Below are positions 41,967 through 50,619 of a stretch of 64,000 nucleotides of DNA, one piece after another (the first letter of the stretch is position 1; the number at the start of each line of letters is the position of its first letter). Source of the DNA: Streptomyces bauhiniae (lineage in GTDB: Bacteria; Actinomycetota; Actinomycetes; Streptomycetales; Streptomycetaceae); the NCBI RefSeq assembly GCF_004784475.1, contig NZ_SRRT01000006.1, positions 434,001 to 498,000 of the forward strand, written 5' to 3'. The translations under genes were made by a program, and so were the position numbers. The notes under the pieces were generated by a model, which saw only the letters and a program-made list of their open reading frames with translations, did not search any database and was not told the origin of the DNA.

Positions 41967-42056
41967 GAGTTCTCTCCTTGTCGAGCTGCTCAGGGGATGT
42001 TCCTCCCCAGCGTGCCAGGGGACCGTGTTCCCCGTTTTCCCGGACGGTCCAAACAG

Positions 42057-42070
42057 TGTGATCTGTCACA
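42057..42070. promoter_or_regulatory. Crp-binding site between crp and nth
   Basis: TGTGATCTGTCACA contains TGTGA and TCACA in dyad. Read from 42056, GTG-N6-GTCAC fits the reported S. coelicolor Crp consensus GTG(N)6GNCAC. It lies 90 nt before the crp start and 103 nt before nth. Confidence 0.8.
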
Positions 42071-42172
42071 AGGATGCCGCACAGGTGTCCCGGGGTAAGC
42101 GGCAGGGGTCCAATCGGGGGCCGATCTTCCGGGTCCGGCGCGGATGTCGGTGCCGGGCTCTAGGCTGGCCGG

Positions 42173-43099
42173 GTGTCCAAATCGCCGGTGAGAGCACAGG
42201 CCGAGGGGGCCGCGCGGGTGGTTGCACGACGTGATTCCGCCGTGGGCGAACAGGATTCCGACGGAAGTGGCAAAAAGGTGAAATCCATAAAAAAGGACCC
42301 CGCGAAGACGGCCGGTGGGACGGCCGGCGAATCGCACACCGCCCTGGTCCGCCGCGCCCGCCGGATCAACCGCGAACTCGCCGAGGTCTATCCGTACGCC
42401 CACCCCGAGCTGGACTTCGAGAACCCCTTCCAGCTCGTGGTCGCCACGGTCCTGTCGGCCCAGACCACCGACCTGCGCGTCAACCAGACGACCCCGGCGC
42501 TGTTCGCCAAGTACCCCACCCCGGAGGACCTCGCGGCGGCCGACCCCGCCGAGGTGGAGGAGATCCTGCGCCCCTGCGGCTTCTTCCGGGCCAAGACGCG
42601 CTCGGTCATAGGGCTGTCCAAGGCGCTCGTGGAGGACTTCGGCGGTGAGGTCCCCGGAAAGCTGGAGGACCTGGTCAAGCTGCCCGGCGTCGGCCGCAAG
42701 ACCGCCTTCGTGGTCCTCGGCAACGCCTTCGGCCGGCCCGGCATCACCGTGGACACCCACTTCCAGCGGCTGGTGCGGCGCTGGAAGTGGACCGAGCAGA
42801 CCGAGCCCGAGAAGATCGAGGCCGCGGTCGGCGAGCTGTTCCCCAAGAAGGACTGGACCGACCTCTCCCACCACGTCATCTGGCACGGCCGCCGCATCTG
42901 CCACGCCCGCAAGCCCGCCTGCGGCGCCTGCCCGATCGCCCCGCTCTGCCCGTCCTACGGCGAGGGCGAGACCGACCCGGACAAGGCCCGCAAGCTCCTC
43001 AAGTACGAGAAGGGCGGCTTCCCCGGCCAGCGGCTCAACCCGCCGCAGTCCTATCTGGACGCGGGCGGCATCCCGGCCCCGCCGCTGGGGGCCGGATGA
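42173..43099 (+). CDS. nth: Endonuclease III (DNA glycosylase/AP lyase)
   Basis: The enzyme removes oxidised pyrimidines and cuts at abasic sites. The 308-residue protein has a basic, probably disordered N-terminus of about 55 residues. It then has QLVVATVLSAQTTD, the helix-hairpin-helix LPGVGRKTA with the catalytic lysine, and VDTHFQRL with the aspartate. The 4Fe-4S loop is C-x6-C-x2-C-x5-C (CHARKPACGACPIAPLC). The GTG at 42173 is the first start; a later one within the variable N-terminus cannot be excluded. Confidence 0.95.
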   Translation: MSKSPVRAQAEGAARVVARRDSAVGEQDSDGSGKKVKSIKKDPAKTAGGTAGESHTALVRRARRINRELAEVYPYAHPELDFENPFQLVVATVLSAQTTDLRVNQTTPALFAKYPTPEDLAAADPAEVEEILRPCGFFRAKTRSVIGLSKALVEDFGGEVPGKLEDLVKLPGVGRKTAFVVLGNAFGRPGITVDTHFQRLVRRWKWTEQTEPEKIEAAVGELFPKKDWTDLSHHVIWHGRRICHARKPACGACPIAPLCPSYGEGETDPDKARKLLKYEKGGFPGQRLNPPQSYLDAGGIPAPPLGAG

Positions 43100-43150
43100 G
43101 GGGAACGATCAGGGGGCAGTCGGGCGTTGGACACGGCAGCAGGGGGTGGC

Positions 43151-43846
43151 ATGACGTACACGCGTGACACGCACGAGAGCCCGGTGGCGCTGCGCAGACA
43201 GGGGCTGCCGGGCTGGCTGGAGCCGGTGGCGCGGGCCGCCGAGACGGTCCAGCCGCTGCAGCTCAGCCGCTTCCTGCCGCCCGAGGACGGCGGCGGCCGG
43301 CAGTCGGCGGTGCTGATCCTGTTCGGCGAGGGCGAGCGCGGCCCCGAGCTGCTGCTGATGGAGCGCTCCGGCTCGCTGCGCTCCCACGCGGGCCAGCCTT
43401 CCTTCCCCGGCGGCGCCCTCGACGCGGTGGACGGCGACCCCAAGACCGACGGTCCGCTGCGGGCGGCCCTGCGCGAGGCGGAGGAGGAGACCGGGCTCGA
43501 CCCGGCCGGCGTCCAGCTCTTCGGGGTGCTGCCCGCGCTCTACATCCCGGTCAGCGAGTTCGTCGTCACCCCCGTCCTCGGCTGGTGGCGCGAGCCGAGC
43601 CCGGTCGGAGTGGTCGATCCCAACGAGACGGCGCGCGTCTTCACCGTCCCCGTGGCGGATCTCACGGACCCCGCCAACCGCGCGACCACCGTGCACCCCA
43701 GCGGGTTCCGGGGCCCGGCGTTCCTGGTCGAATCGGCGCTGGTGTGGGGGTTCACGGCCGGGGTCATCGACCGGCTGCTGCACTACGCGGGCTGGGAGCT
43801 GCCCTGGGACCGGACCCGGCAGGTCCCGCTCGACCGCTGGTCGTGA
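43151..43846 (+). CDS. NUDIX hydrolase, CoA pyrophosphatase type
   Basis: This 231-residue protein has the Nudix box with the CoA-class signature. RSHAGQPSFPGGALDAVDGD leads into LREAEEETGLDPAGV. The preceding LLLMERSGSLRSHAGQ matches the NudL-type UPF0035 motif. The ATG at 43151 follows an AGGGGG run; an upstream ATG-like start at 43127 is possible. It lies about 50 nt after nth. Confidence 0.9.
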   Translation: MTYTRDTHESPVALRRQGLPGWLEPVARAAETVQPLQLSRFLPPEDGGGRQSAVLILFGEGERGPELLLMERSGSLRSHAGQPSFPGGALDAVDGDPKTDGPLRAALREAEEETGLDPAGVQLFGVLPALYIPVSEFVVTPVLGWWREPSPVGVVDPNETARVFTVPVADLTDPANRATTVHPSGFRGPAFLVESALVWGFTAGVIDRLLHYAGWELPWDRTRQVPLDRWS

Positions 43847-43902
43847 CAGGGTGTCGTGCGTGATCGTTACCGCGGGAAAGTCGACGGGCGGGGCCTGAAG
43901 CG

Positions 43903-45102
43903 TTGAACGTGCTGGACATCCTGTTGCTGCTGGCCGCCGTCTGGTTCGCGGTCGTGGGCTACCGCCAGGGCTTCGTCGTGGGCATCCTGTCGGTGATCGG
44001 CTTCCTCGGCGGCGGCCTGCTCGCCGTCTACGCGCTGCCCCCGGTCTGGGACGCGGTGACCGACAACGCCGAGGTCGGCACCGTGGCGGCCGTCGTCGCG
44101 GTCATCGTCGTCATCGTGATCGCCTCCGTCGGGCAGGCCCTCACCACCCACTGGGGCAACAAGCTGCGCCGCCACATCACCTGGTCCCCGGCCCGCGCGC
44201 TGGACGCCACCGGCGGCGCCCTGGTCAACGTGGGCGCCATGCTGCTGGTCGCCTGGCTGATCGGCTCCGCGCTCGCCCAGACCACGCTGCCGACGCTCGG
44301 CCGCGAGGTCCGCGGCTCCAAGGTGCTGGTGGGGATGGACCAGGTGCTGCCGGTGCAGTCGAACACCTGGTTCAAGGACTTCGGCTCGGTCCTCGCGCAG
44401 AACGGCTTCCCGCAGGTCTTCAGCCCCTTCTCCGACGAGCAGATCCGCGAGGTCCAGCCGCCGGACCCGGCCCTGGCGAGCAGCGCCGTGGCGGTCAGGG
44501 CCCAGCGCTCCATCGTCAAGGTCACCGGCACCGCCCGCAGTTGCGGCAAGGTGCTGGAGGGCACCGGCTTCGTCTTCGGCGACCGGCGCGTGATGACCAA
44601 CGCCCATGTCGTCGGCGGCGTCGACGAACCCACCGTCCAGATAGGCGGCGAGGGCCGCACATACGACGCGACCGTCGTCCTCTACGACTGGCGGCGCGAC
44701 ATCGCCGTCCTGGACGTGCCCGACCTCAAGGCCCCCGTGCTGCGGTTCGCCTCGAAGGACGCCGGCAGCGGGGACGGCGCCATCGTGGCCGGCTTCCCGG
44801 AGAACGGCGCGTACGACGTGCGCGCGGCGCGGGTGCGCGGGCGCATCATGGCGAACGGCTCGGACATCTACCGCCGGGGCACGGTCGGCCGTGACGTGTA
44901 CTCACTGTTCACCACGGTCCGCGAGGGCAACTCCGGCGGCCCCCTGCTGACCCCTCAGGGCACGGTGTACGGCGTGGTGTTCGCCAAGTCGCGCGACGAC
45001 GCCGAGACCGGCTACGCCCTGACCGCGGACGAGATCCGCCCCGACATCACACGGGGGCGTACGGCGAACAGCCAGGTGGGTACCGACAACTGCGCCCTGT
45101 GA
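43903..45102 (+). CDS. MarP-type membrane serine protease (CvpA + trypsin-like)
   Basis: This 399-residue protein has four N-terminal membrane helices of CvpA type (LLLLAAVWFAVVGYRQGFVVG). An extracytoplasmic chymotrypsin-like domain follows. The triad is His in MTNAHVVGG (about 230), Asp in RRDIAVLDVP (about 265) and Ser in REGNSGGPL (about 342). Mycobacterial MarP, with the same layout, protects against acid. The start is a TTG at 43903; a GTG two codons later is possible. Confidence 0.93.
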   Translation: MNVLDILLLLAAVWFAVVGYRQGFVVGILSVIGFLGGGLLAVYALPPVWDAVTDNAEVGTVAAVVAVIVVIVIASVGQALTTHWGNKLRRHITWSPARALDATGGALVNVGAMLLVAWLIGSALAQTTLPTLGREVRGSKVLVGMDQVLPVQSNTWFKDFGSVLAQNGFPQVFSPFSDEQIREVQPPDPALASSAVAVRAQRSIVKVTGTARSCGKVLEGTGFVFGDRRVMTNAHVVGGVDEPTVQIGGEGRTYDATVVLYDWRRDIAVLDVPDLKAPVLRFASKDAGSGDGAIVAGFPENGAYDVRAARVRGRIMANGSDIYRRGTVGRDVYSLFTTVREGNSGGPLLTPQGTVYGVVFAKSRDDAETGYALTADEIRPDITRGRTANSQVGTDNCAL

Positions 45103-45107
45103 GGCGA

Positions 45108-45131
45108 CCGCGTCCTCCAGAGGTGACGCGG
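45108..45131 (+). terminator. Hairpin after the MarP gene
   Basis: CCGCGTC and GACGCGG pair, with an inner CCTC/GAGG extension and one bulged T, 6 nt after the stop. There is no T tract. Confidence 0.5.
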
Positions 45132-45133
45132 GT

Positions 45134-45316
45134 TCAGGTGCGCGCGGTGTGGCGCAGGCGTACGGAGACCCAGCGGGCCCGGCGGCGCAGGATACGCGGA
45201 ATCCCCACCCTCGGGTCCGCCTCCGCGAGTTGCGGCGTTCCTGGTTGCGGCGAATCCGGCCCGGAGGCCGAGCGTCGTTCGCGGGGTGCGTCACCGTAGT
45301 CGTGCGTCCAGCCCAT
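45134..45316 (-). CDS. Possible small basic protein
   Basis: A 60-residue frame begins MGWTHDYGDAPRERRSASG and ends RILRRRARWVSVRLRHTART. Codons are largely G/C-ended. The arginine-rich tail and conserved-looking start resemble small streptomycete proteins, but no family is known to me and no clear ribosome site is visible. It fills most of the 350-nt gap between the MarP gene and the alpha/beta-hydrolase. Treat it as tentative. Confidence 0.45.
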   Translation of the reverse strand: MGWTHDYGDAPRERRSASGPDSPQPGTPQLAEADPRVGIPRILRRRARWVSVRLRHTART

Positions 45317-45455
45317 ACCCCGACGTGTGCCCCCGCCCCAAGGTCAGTAACCGCGTCCGGGCCCCCCGATCGGCCTATGCGTCAGGCATGTGGCAGTTCG
45401 GTGCGCAAACAGTCAGGAACGGTCGGGAAAGCGGGCACTCGGCGCATCCGAACGG

Positions 45456-46391
45456 TCACCGATCGGGTTCGGGGTCCTTCAGCCAGTTGATCAGCTCGGT
45501 GGAGAACGCCACCGGGTCCTCCTCGTGCGGGAAGTGCCCCAGCCCGTCGAACAGCCGCCAGCGGTACGGCGCCTCCACGTACTCGCCCGAACCGGCCGCG
45601 CTGCGCGTGCGGGTGACCGGGTCCAGCGAGCCGTGCAGATGCAGCGTGGGCACCCGCACCGGCCGCTTCATCCGCCGGTTGAACTGGATGCCGTCAGGCC
45701 GCGCCAGCGACCGCACCAGCCAGCGGTACGGCTCGATCGAGCAGTGCGCCGTCGACGGGATGCACATCGCCCGCTGGTACGCCGCCACGTCCGCGTCCTC
45801 CGGCAGGCGCGGCCCGGACCAGTCCCGGATCAGCTCGCCCACCAGCGCGCCGTCGTCCGCGGTGAGCTGCCGCTCGGGAATCCACGGCCGCTGGAAACCC
45901 CAGATGTAGGAGCTGGCCGCCGTCTGCCGGGCGTCGCGCAGCATCGCCGCGCGCCAGCGCCTCGGGTGCGGCATCGACGCCACCGCGAGCCGCCGGACCA
46001 GCTTGGGCCGCATCGCCGCCGCCGTCCACGCCAGGTAGCCGCCCAGGTCGTGGCCGACCAGCGCGGCGTCCGGCTCGCCGAGCGAGCGGATCACCCCGGT
46101 GACGTCCAGCGCGAGGTTGGCCGGGTCGTACCCGCGCGGGGTGCGGTCGCTGCCGCCGACGCCCCGCAGGTCCATGGCCACGGCCCGGTAGCCCGCGCCC
46201 GCCAGCGCGGACAACTGGTACCGCCAGGTCCACCAGAACTGCGGGAAGCCGTGCAGCAGCAGCACCAGGGGGCCGTCGCCCAGCTCCGCGATGTGGAAAC
46301 GCGCGCCGTTGGCGGCGACATCCCGGTGCGTCACCCGCTCCCCGGAGGGCAGGTCGAGGCGTACGGCCGGTGCGGCGGCGGGTTCCGTCAT
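45456..46391 (-). CDS. Alpha/beta hydrolase, epoxide-hydrolase-like
   Basis: This 311-residue protein has the oxyanion motif LLLHGFPQFWWTWRYQL (about 43-59). The nucleophile elbow is ALVGHDLGGYLAW, with an aspartate in GHDLG, near 113. A late acid residue is in HGSLDPVTR, and GLGHFPHEE supplies the histidine near 290. HGFP plus an aspartate nucleophile is typical of epoxide hydrolases and haloalkane dehalogenases. It is translationally coupled to the holin-like gene upstream. The substrate is unknown. Confidence 0.9.
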   Translation of the reverse strand: MTEPAAAPAVRLDLPSGERVTHRDVAANGARFHIAELGDGPLVLLLHGFPQFWWTWRYQLSALAGAGYRAVAMDLRGVGGSDRTPRGYDPANLALDVTGVIRSLGEPDAALVGHDLGGYLAWTAAAMRPKLVRRLAVASMPHPRRWRAAMLRDARQTAASSYIWGFQRPWIPERQLTADDGALVGELIRDWSGPRLPEDADVAAYQRAMCIPSTAHCSIEPYRWLVRSLARPDGIQFNRRMKRPVRVPTLHLHGSLDPVTRTRSAAGSGEYVEAPYRWRLFDGLGHFPHEEDPVAFSTELINWLKDPEPDR

Positions 46392-46867
46392 GAGGACGAG
46401 CGTGCCACAGCCTTGTGCGCGCGGTCCGCCGGAGGCAGCTCACGCGGGTGTGGCTTGGCGTTCTGCAGGACGCCCGCCGACTGCTTCACGGACGCGGCGA
46501 CCTTCTGCGGGCCCTTGCTCTTCTTGGCCTTCTTGGCGAACACCACACCGATCAGCGCGAGCAGACCGGCCACCAGCACATTGGCGGCGAAGGACAGCAG
46601 GAAGCACACCGCGAGGTTCCAGTGGCTCCAGGTCCGGATGCCGTACGCCAGCGCGAAGTTGAGCATCGGCAGCGAGAACACCAGCACCGCGCCCGCGCCG
46701 GAGAAGGCCCCGCCGCTCGCCGCGCCGCGCTTCACGTCCCGCTTGAGCTGCGCCTTGGCCAGCGCGATCTCGTCGTGCACCAGCGCCGACATCTCGGTCG
46801 TCGCCGAGGCGACCAGTTGGCCGATGCTGTGTTCGGCGCCGACCGGCCTGCCGTCGGGTGCGCTCAT
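46388..46867 (-). CDS. Phage holin family (holin-X type) membrane protein
   Basis: This 159-residue protein has two membrane helices (AGAVLVFSLPMLNFALAYGI and LLSFAANVLVAGLLALIGVVFA). Before them is a helical stretch LVHDEIALAKAQLKRDVK, typical of the actinobacterial holin-X family. Despite the name there is no phage context. GGGAGAG precedes the ATG. It is coupled to the hydrolase gene by ATGA. Confidence 0.9.
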   Translation of the reverse strand: MSAPDGRPVGAEHSIGQLVASATTEMSALVHDEIALAKAQLKRDVKRGAASGGAFSGAGAVLVFSLPMLNFALAYGIRTWSHWNLAVCFLLSFAANVLVAGLLALIGVVFAKKAKKSKGPQKVAASVKQSAGVLQNAKPHPRELPPADRAHKAVARSSS

Positions 46868-46921
46868 CGCGTTCTCTCCCTCTGCTTGTGATGCCGTCTT
46901 GTTTTGTACCGTCTCGTCAGA

Positions 46922-48364
46922 TCATGCCGGACGACCGTTCTCCTCGCCTGCCCCGCCCGGCACTTCGGCACGCGCGTGGCGCGCGGCGGCGGACAGCCCG
47001 GCCGCGATACGCCGGTGCTCAGCGGCCTTCCCCTCATGGATCTCGGCCATGCGCAGGTGGTACGCCGGGTCGTCCTGCTCGTAGACGTCGGGGATGCCGT
47101 CCTGGTCCTCGTCGCGCTCCTCGTCCTCGCACAGCCGCCGGTACCTGGCGTTGCGCACCTTCAGCAGCACCGTCGCACAGATGGCCGCGATCAGCGATCC
47201 GACGAGGACGGACGCCTTGACCTCCTCGGTGAGCGCGAGGTCGCCGGTGAAGGCCAGCTCGCCGATGAGCAGGGAGACGGTGAAGCCGATCCCGGCGAGC
47301 GTGGCGACCGCGAAGACGTCGGCCCAGGCCAGCCCCTCGCTCAGCGAGGCACGGGTGAAGCGCACGGTCAGCCAGGTCCCGCCGAAGACACCGGCCGTCT
47401 TGCCGACCACCAGGCCGAGCACCACCCCGAGCGTCTCCGGCCGCGTGAACACCTGGGCCAGCGCCCCGCCGGACACCGGCACACCCGCGCTGAACAGGGC
47501 GAACAGCGGTACCGCCAGCCCGGCCGACAGCGGTCGCACCAGATGCTCCAGCCGTTCACCCGGCGAGCGCTCCTCACCCTCACGGGTGACGCAGCGGAGC
47601 ATCAGGCCCATCGCCACACCGGCGATGGTGGCGTGGACGCCGCTGTTGTACATCAGGGCCCAGATCACCAGCGCCAGCGGCAGATGGATGTACCAGCCGC
47701 GCACGCCCTTGCGCAGCAGCAGCCAGAACACCGCGAGGGCGACGACCGCCCCGCCGAGGGCGGCGAAGTTGATTTGGCTGGTGAAGAAGACGGCGATGAT
47801 CAGGATGGCGAAGAGGTCGTCGACCACCGCGAGGGTCAGCAGGAAGGCGCGCAGCGCGCTGGGCAGCGAGGTGCCGATGACCGCGAGGACGGCGAGCGCG
47901 AAGGCGATGTCGGTGGCGGTCGGCACCGCCCAGCCGGCCAGGGAGCCGCCTCCGGTGAGGTTGGTGAGCGTGTACACCAGCGCGGGGACGGCCATCCCGC
48001 ACAGCGCGGCCACCACGGGCAGCACGGCCGCCTTGGGGTCGCGCAGGTCGCCGGCGACCAGTTCCCGCTTCAGCTCGACCCCGGCGACGAAGAAGAACAC
48101 CGCGAGCAGGCCGTCGGCCGCCCAGTGGGCGACGGAGAGGTCCAGGCCGAGGGCGGCGGGGCCGAGGTGGAAGTGGCTGACGGTCGTGTAGGCGTGGCTC
48201 AGCGCGGGGACGTTGGCCCAGATCAGCGCCGCGACGGCGGCGGCGAGCAGGAGGACACCGCCCACGGTCTCGGTGCGCAGCGCGTCCGCCACGGCGGTCC
48301 GCTCCGGCAGCGACAGGCGGGCGAGCGCCTTGCGGGCGGTGCGGGGGGTGCGGGGCGCGGCCAC
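46922..48364 (-). CDS. nhaA: Na+/H+ antiporter NhaA
   Basis: This 480-residue membrane antiporter has about twelve helices. The ion-binding aspartates lie in VPTATDIAFALAV and LAVVDDLFAI. GLMYNSGVHATIAGVAMG-like and FTVSLLIGELAF segments are also present. A cytoplasmic tail of about 85 residues (CEDEERDEDQDG...) is hydrophilic and acidic, then basic. Such a tail is longer than in the E. coli protein. The GTG start has GGAGG 9 nt upstream. Confidence 0.95.
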   Translation of the reverse strand: MAAPRTPRTARKALARLSLPERTAVADALRTETVGGVLLLAAAVAALIWANVPALSHAYTTVSHFHLGPAALGLDLSVAHWAADGLLAVFFFVAGVELKRELVAGDLRDPKAAVLPVVAALCGMAVPALVYTLTNLTGGGSLAGWAVPTATDIAFALAVLAVIGTSLPSALRAFLLTLAVVDDLFAILIIAVFFTSQINFAALGGAVVALAVFWLLLRKGVRGWYIHLPLALVIWALMYNSGVHATIAGVAMGLMLRCVTREGEERSPGERLEHLVRPLSAGLAVPLFALFSAGVPVSGGALAQVFTRPETLGVVLGLVVGKTAGVFGGTWLTVRFTRASLSEGLAWADVFAVATLAGIGFTVSLLIGELAFTGDLALTEEVKASVLVGSLIAAICATVLLKVRNARYRRLCEDEERDEDQDGIPDVYEQDDPAYHLRMAEIHEGKAAEHRRIAAGLSAAARHARAEVPGGAGEENGRPA

Positions 48365-48489
48365 GGTGGAGACCTCCGGCTGGTGGGCATGACAGAACGC
48401 TTGCCGACCAGACTTCCCGGCGCACCTCGAGGCACGGACTACTGCCGTACTTTGTTTACTTTACCTAAGATCACATGATCTGGCAGGCC

Positions 48490-48519
48490 GGGTGCCCCGG
48501 CGCGCTCGCCGGGGCACCC
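48490..48519 (-). terminator. Terminator of acsA
   Basis: A perfect 13-bp G/C stem (48490-48502 with 48507-48519) with a 4-nt loop lies 16 nt after the acsA stop. Confidence 0.8.
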
Positions 48520-48534
48520 TCTGTCCGCCTGTGC

Positions 48535-50493
48535 TCAGTCCTCGCTGGAGGACGACGGCAGCTTGGACTGGATGAGCGTCATCACCGTGGAGTCGGTCAG
48601 GGTGGTGACGTCTCCGAGCTGCCGGTTCTCCGCCACGTCCCGCAGCAGCCGGCGCATGATCTTGCCGGAGCGGGTCTTGGGCAGCTCCGCGACCGGCAGG
48701 ACGCGCTTGGGCTTGGCGATCGGGCCGAGGGTGGCGCCGACATGGTCGCGCAGCTCGGCGACCAGCTTCTCGTCCTCGGCGGCCGAGCCGCGCAGGATGA
48801 CGAACGCGACGATGGCCTGCCCGGTCGTCTCGTCGGCGGCGCCCACGACGGCCGCCTCGGCGACCGCCGGGTGCGACACCAGCGCCGACTCCACCTCGGT
48901 GGTGGAGATGTTGTGGCCCGACACCAGCATCACGTCATCCACCCGGCCGAGGAGCCAGATGTCCCCGTCGTCGTCCTTCTTGGCGCCGTCGCCGGCGAAG
49001 TACCTGCCCTCGAAGCGCGACCAGTAGGTGTCCAGGAAGCGCTGGTCGTCGCCCCAGATGGTGCGGAGCATCGACGGCCACGGCTCGGTGAGGACCAGGT
49101 AGCCGCCGCCTCCGTCCGGCACCTCGTTCGCCTCGTCGTCGACGACGGTGGCGCTGATGCCGGGCAGCGGGCGCTGCGCGGAACCGGGCTTGGTCTCGGT
49201 GACGCCCGGCAGCGGCGAGATCATCATCGCGCCGGTCTCGGTCTGCCACCAGGTGTCCACGACCGGGGTGCGGTCGGCGCCGATGTTCTTGCGGTACCAG
49301 ACCCACGCCTCTGGGTTGATGGGCTCGCCCACCGAACCGAGCACCCGGAGCGAGGTCAGGTCGAACTGCGCGGGGATGTCGTCGCCCCACTTCATGAACG
49401 TCCGGATCGCGGTGGGCGCGGTGTACAGGATGGAAACCCGGTACTTCTCGACGATCTCCCAGAAGCGGCCCTGGTGCGGGGTGTCCGGGGTGCCCTCGTA
49501 CATCACCTGGGTCGCGCCGTTGGCCAGCGGGCCGTACACGATGTACGAGTGGCCGGTGACCCAGCCGACGTCGGCCGTGCACCAGTAGACGTCCGTCTCC
49601 GGCTTGAGGTCGAACACCGCCCAGTGGGTGTACGCGGTCTGCGTGAGGTAGCCGCCCGAGGTGTGCAGGATGCCCTTGGGCTTACCCGTGGTGCCGGAGG
49701 TGTAGAGGATGAACAGCGGGTGTTCCGCGTCGAACGCCTCCGGGGTGTGCTCGGCCGACTGGCGCCCGACCAGCTCGTCCCACCACACGTCCCGCTCGGC
49801 GTCGAACGCCACGTCCTGCCCGGTACGGCGCACCACCAGCACGTGCTCGACGGTGCCGTCGGCCTTGGCGACCGCGTCGTCCACGGCGGGCTTGAGCGCG
49901 GACGGCTGGCCCCGGCGGTAGCCGCCGTCGGCGGTGATGACGACCTTGGCGTCCGCGTCCTTGATCCGGGTGGCCAGCGCGTCGGCCGAGAAGCCGCCGA
50001 AGACCACCGAGTGCGCGGCGCCGATGCGGGCCGAGGCCAGCATGGCGATGGCGGTCTCGGGGATCATCGGCATGTAGATGGCGACCCGGTCGCCCTTGCG
50101 GACACCCAGTTCCAGCAGCGCGTTGGCCGCCTTGGAGACCTCGTCCTTCAGCTCGGCGTAGGTGAGGGAGCGGCTGTCGCCCGGCTCGCCCTCGAAGTGG
50201 ATGGCGACCCGGTCGCCGTTCCCGGCCTCCACGTGCCGGTCCACGCAGTTGTAGGCGACGTTCAGCTCGCCGTCCTCGAACCACTTGGCGAACGGCGGGT
50301 TCGACCAGTCCAGCGTCTTCGTCGGCTCCTTGGCCCAGCTCAGCCTGCGGGCCTGCTCGGCCCAGAAGCCGAGCCGGTCCGCCGCGGCCTGTTCGTACGC
50401 CTCGGCCGTGACGTTGGCGTTCGCGGCCAGGTCGGCCGGCGGCGCGAAGCGTCGCTCCTCCTTCAAGAGGTTGGCCAGGCTCTCGTTGCTCAC
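48535..50493 (-). CDS. acsA: Acetyl-CoA synthetase
   Basis: The enzyme activates acetate to acetyl-CoA through acetyl-AMP. The 652-residue protein has the AMP-binding motif YTSGTTGKPKG (about 260-270). WWQTETG and DVMLVSGHNIST follow, and the C-terminal PKTRSGKIMRR carries the lysine that is acetylated in the family. GGGAG lies 6 nt before the GTG at 50493; the frame opens further upstream to 50535. Nearby Crp is a known regulator of carbon genes, but no Crp box was found here. Confidence 0.96.
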   Translation of the reverse strand: MSNESLANLLKEERRFAPPADLAANANVTAEAYEQAAADRLGFWAEQARRLSWAKEPTKTLDWSNPPFAKWFEDGELNVAYNCVDRHVEAGNGDRVAIHFEGEPGDSRSLTYAELKDEVSKAANALLELGVRKGDRVAIYMPMIPETAIAMLASARIGAAHSVVFGGFSADALATRIKDADAKVVITADGGYRRGQPSALKPAVDDAVAKADGTVEHVLVVRRTGQDVAFDAERDVWWDELVGRQSAEHTPEAFDAEHPLFILYTSGTTGKPKGILHTSGGYLTQTAYTHWAVFDLKPETDVYWCTADVGWVTGHSYIVYGPLANGATQVMYEGTPDTPHQGRFWEIVEKYRVSILYTAPTAIRTFMKWGDDIPAQFDLTSLRVLGSVGEPINPEAWVWYRKNIGADRTPVVDTWWQTETGAMMISPLPGVTETKPGSAQRPLPGISATVVDDEANEVPDGGGGYLVLTEPWPSMLRTIWGDDQRFLDTYWSRFEGRYFAGDGAKKDDDGDIWLLGRVDDVMLVSGHNISTTEVESALVSHPAVAEAAVVGAADETTGQAIVAFVILRGSAAEDEKLVAELRDHVGATLGPIAKPKRVLPVAELPKTRSGKIMRRLLRDVAENRQLGDVTTLTDSTVMTLIQSKLPSSSSED

Positions 50494-50568
50494 GACATCT
50501 CCCTTTCCCAGGGTGTCCGTTGTGTCCCAGGCCACACCTCATCAGACGTCGGGGCTGATGACAAGGGT

Positions 50569-50603
50569 GGACCGCAGAATTGGTTTAGACCTTTCTGCGG
50601 TCC
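50569..50603 (-). terminator. Terminator of the SulP-carbonic anhydrase gene
   Basis: GGACCGCAGAA pairs perfectly with TTCTGCGGTCC (11 bp, 13-nt loop), 17 nt after the stop of the gene at 50620. It lies upstream of acsA. Confidence 0.8.
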
Positions 50604-50619
50604 CCGCGCGGGTGGCCGC

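Noticed and set aside
46388..46867. Holin-family gene as sign of a prophage
   Set aside because: The family is common in actinobacterial chromosomes and no other phage genes are nearby.
48449..48469. TTAGGTAAAGTAAAC-like sequence on the minus strand before nhaA, resembling an iron-regulator box
   Set aside because: It lacks the second half (CCTAA-type dyad) needed for a DmdR1/IdeR site.
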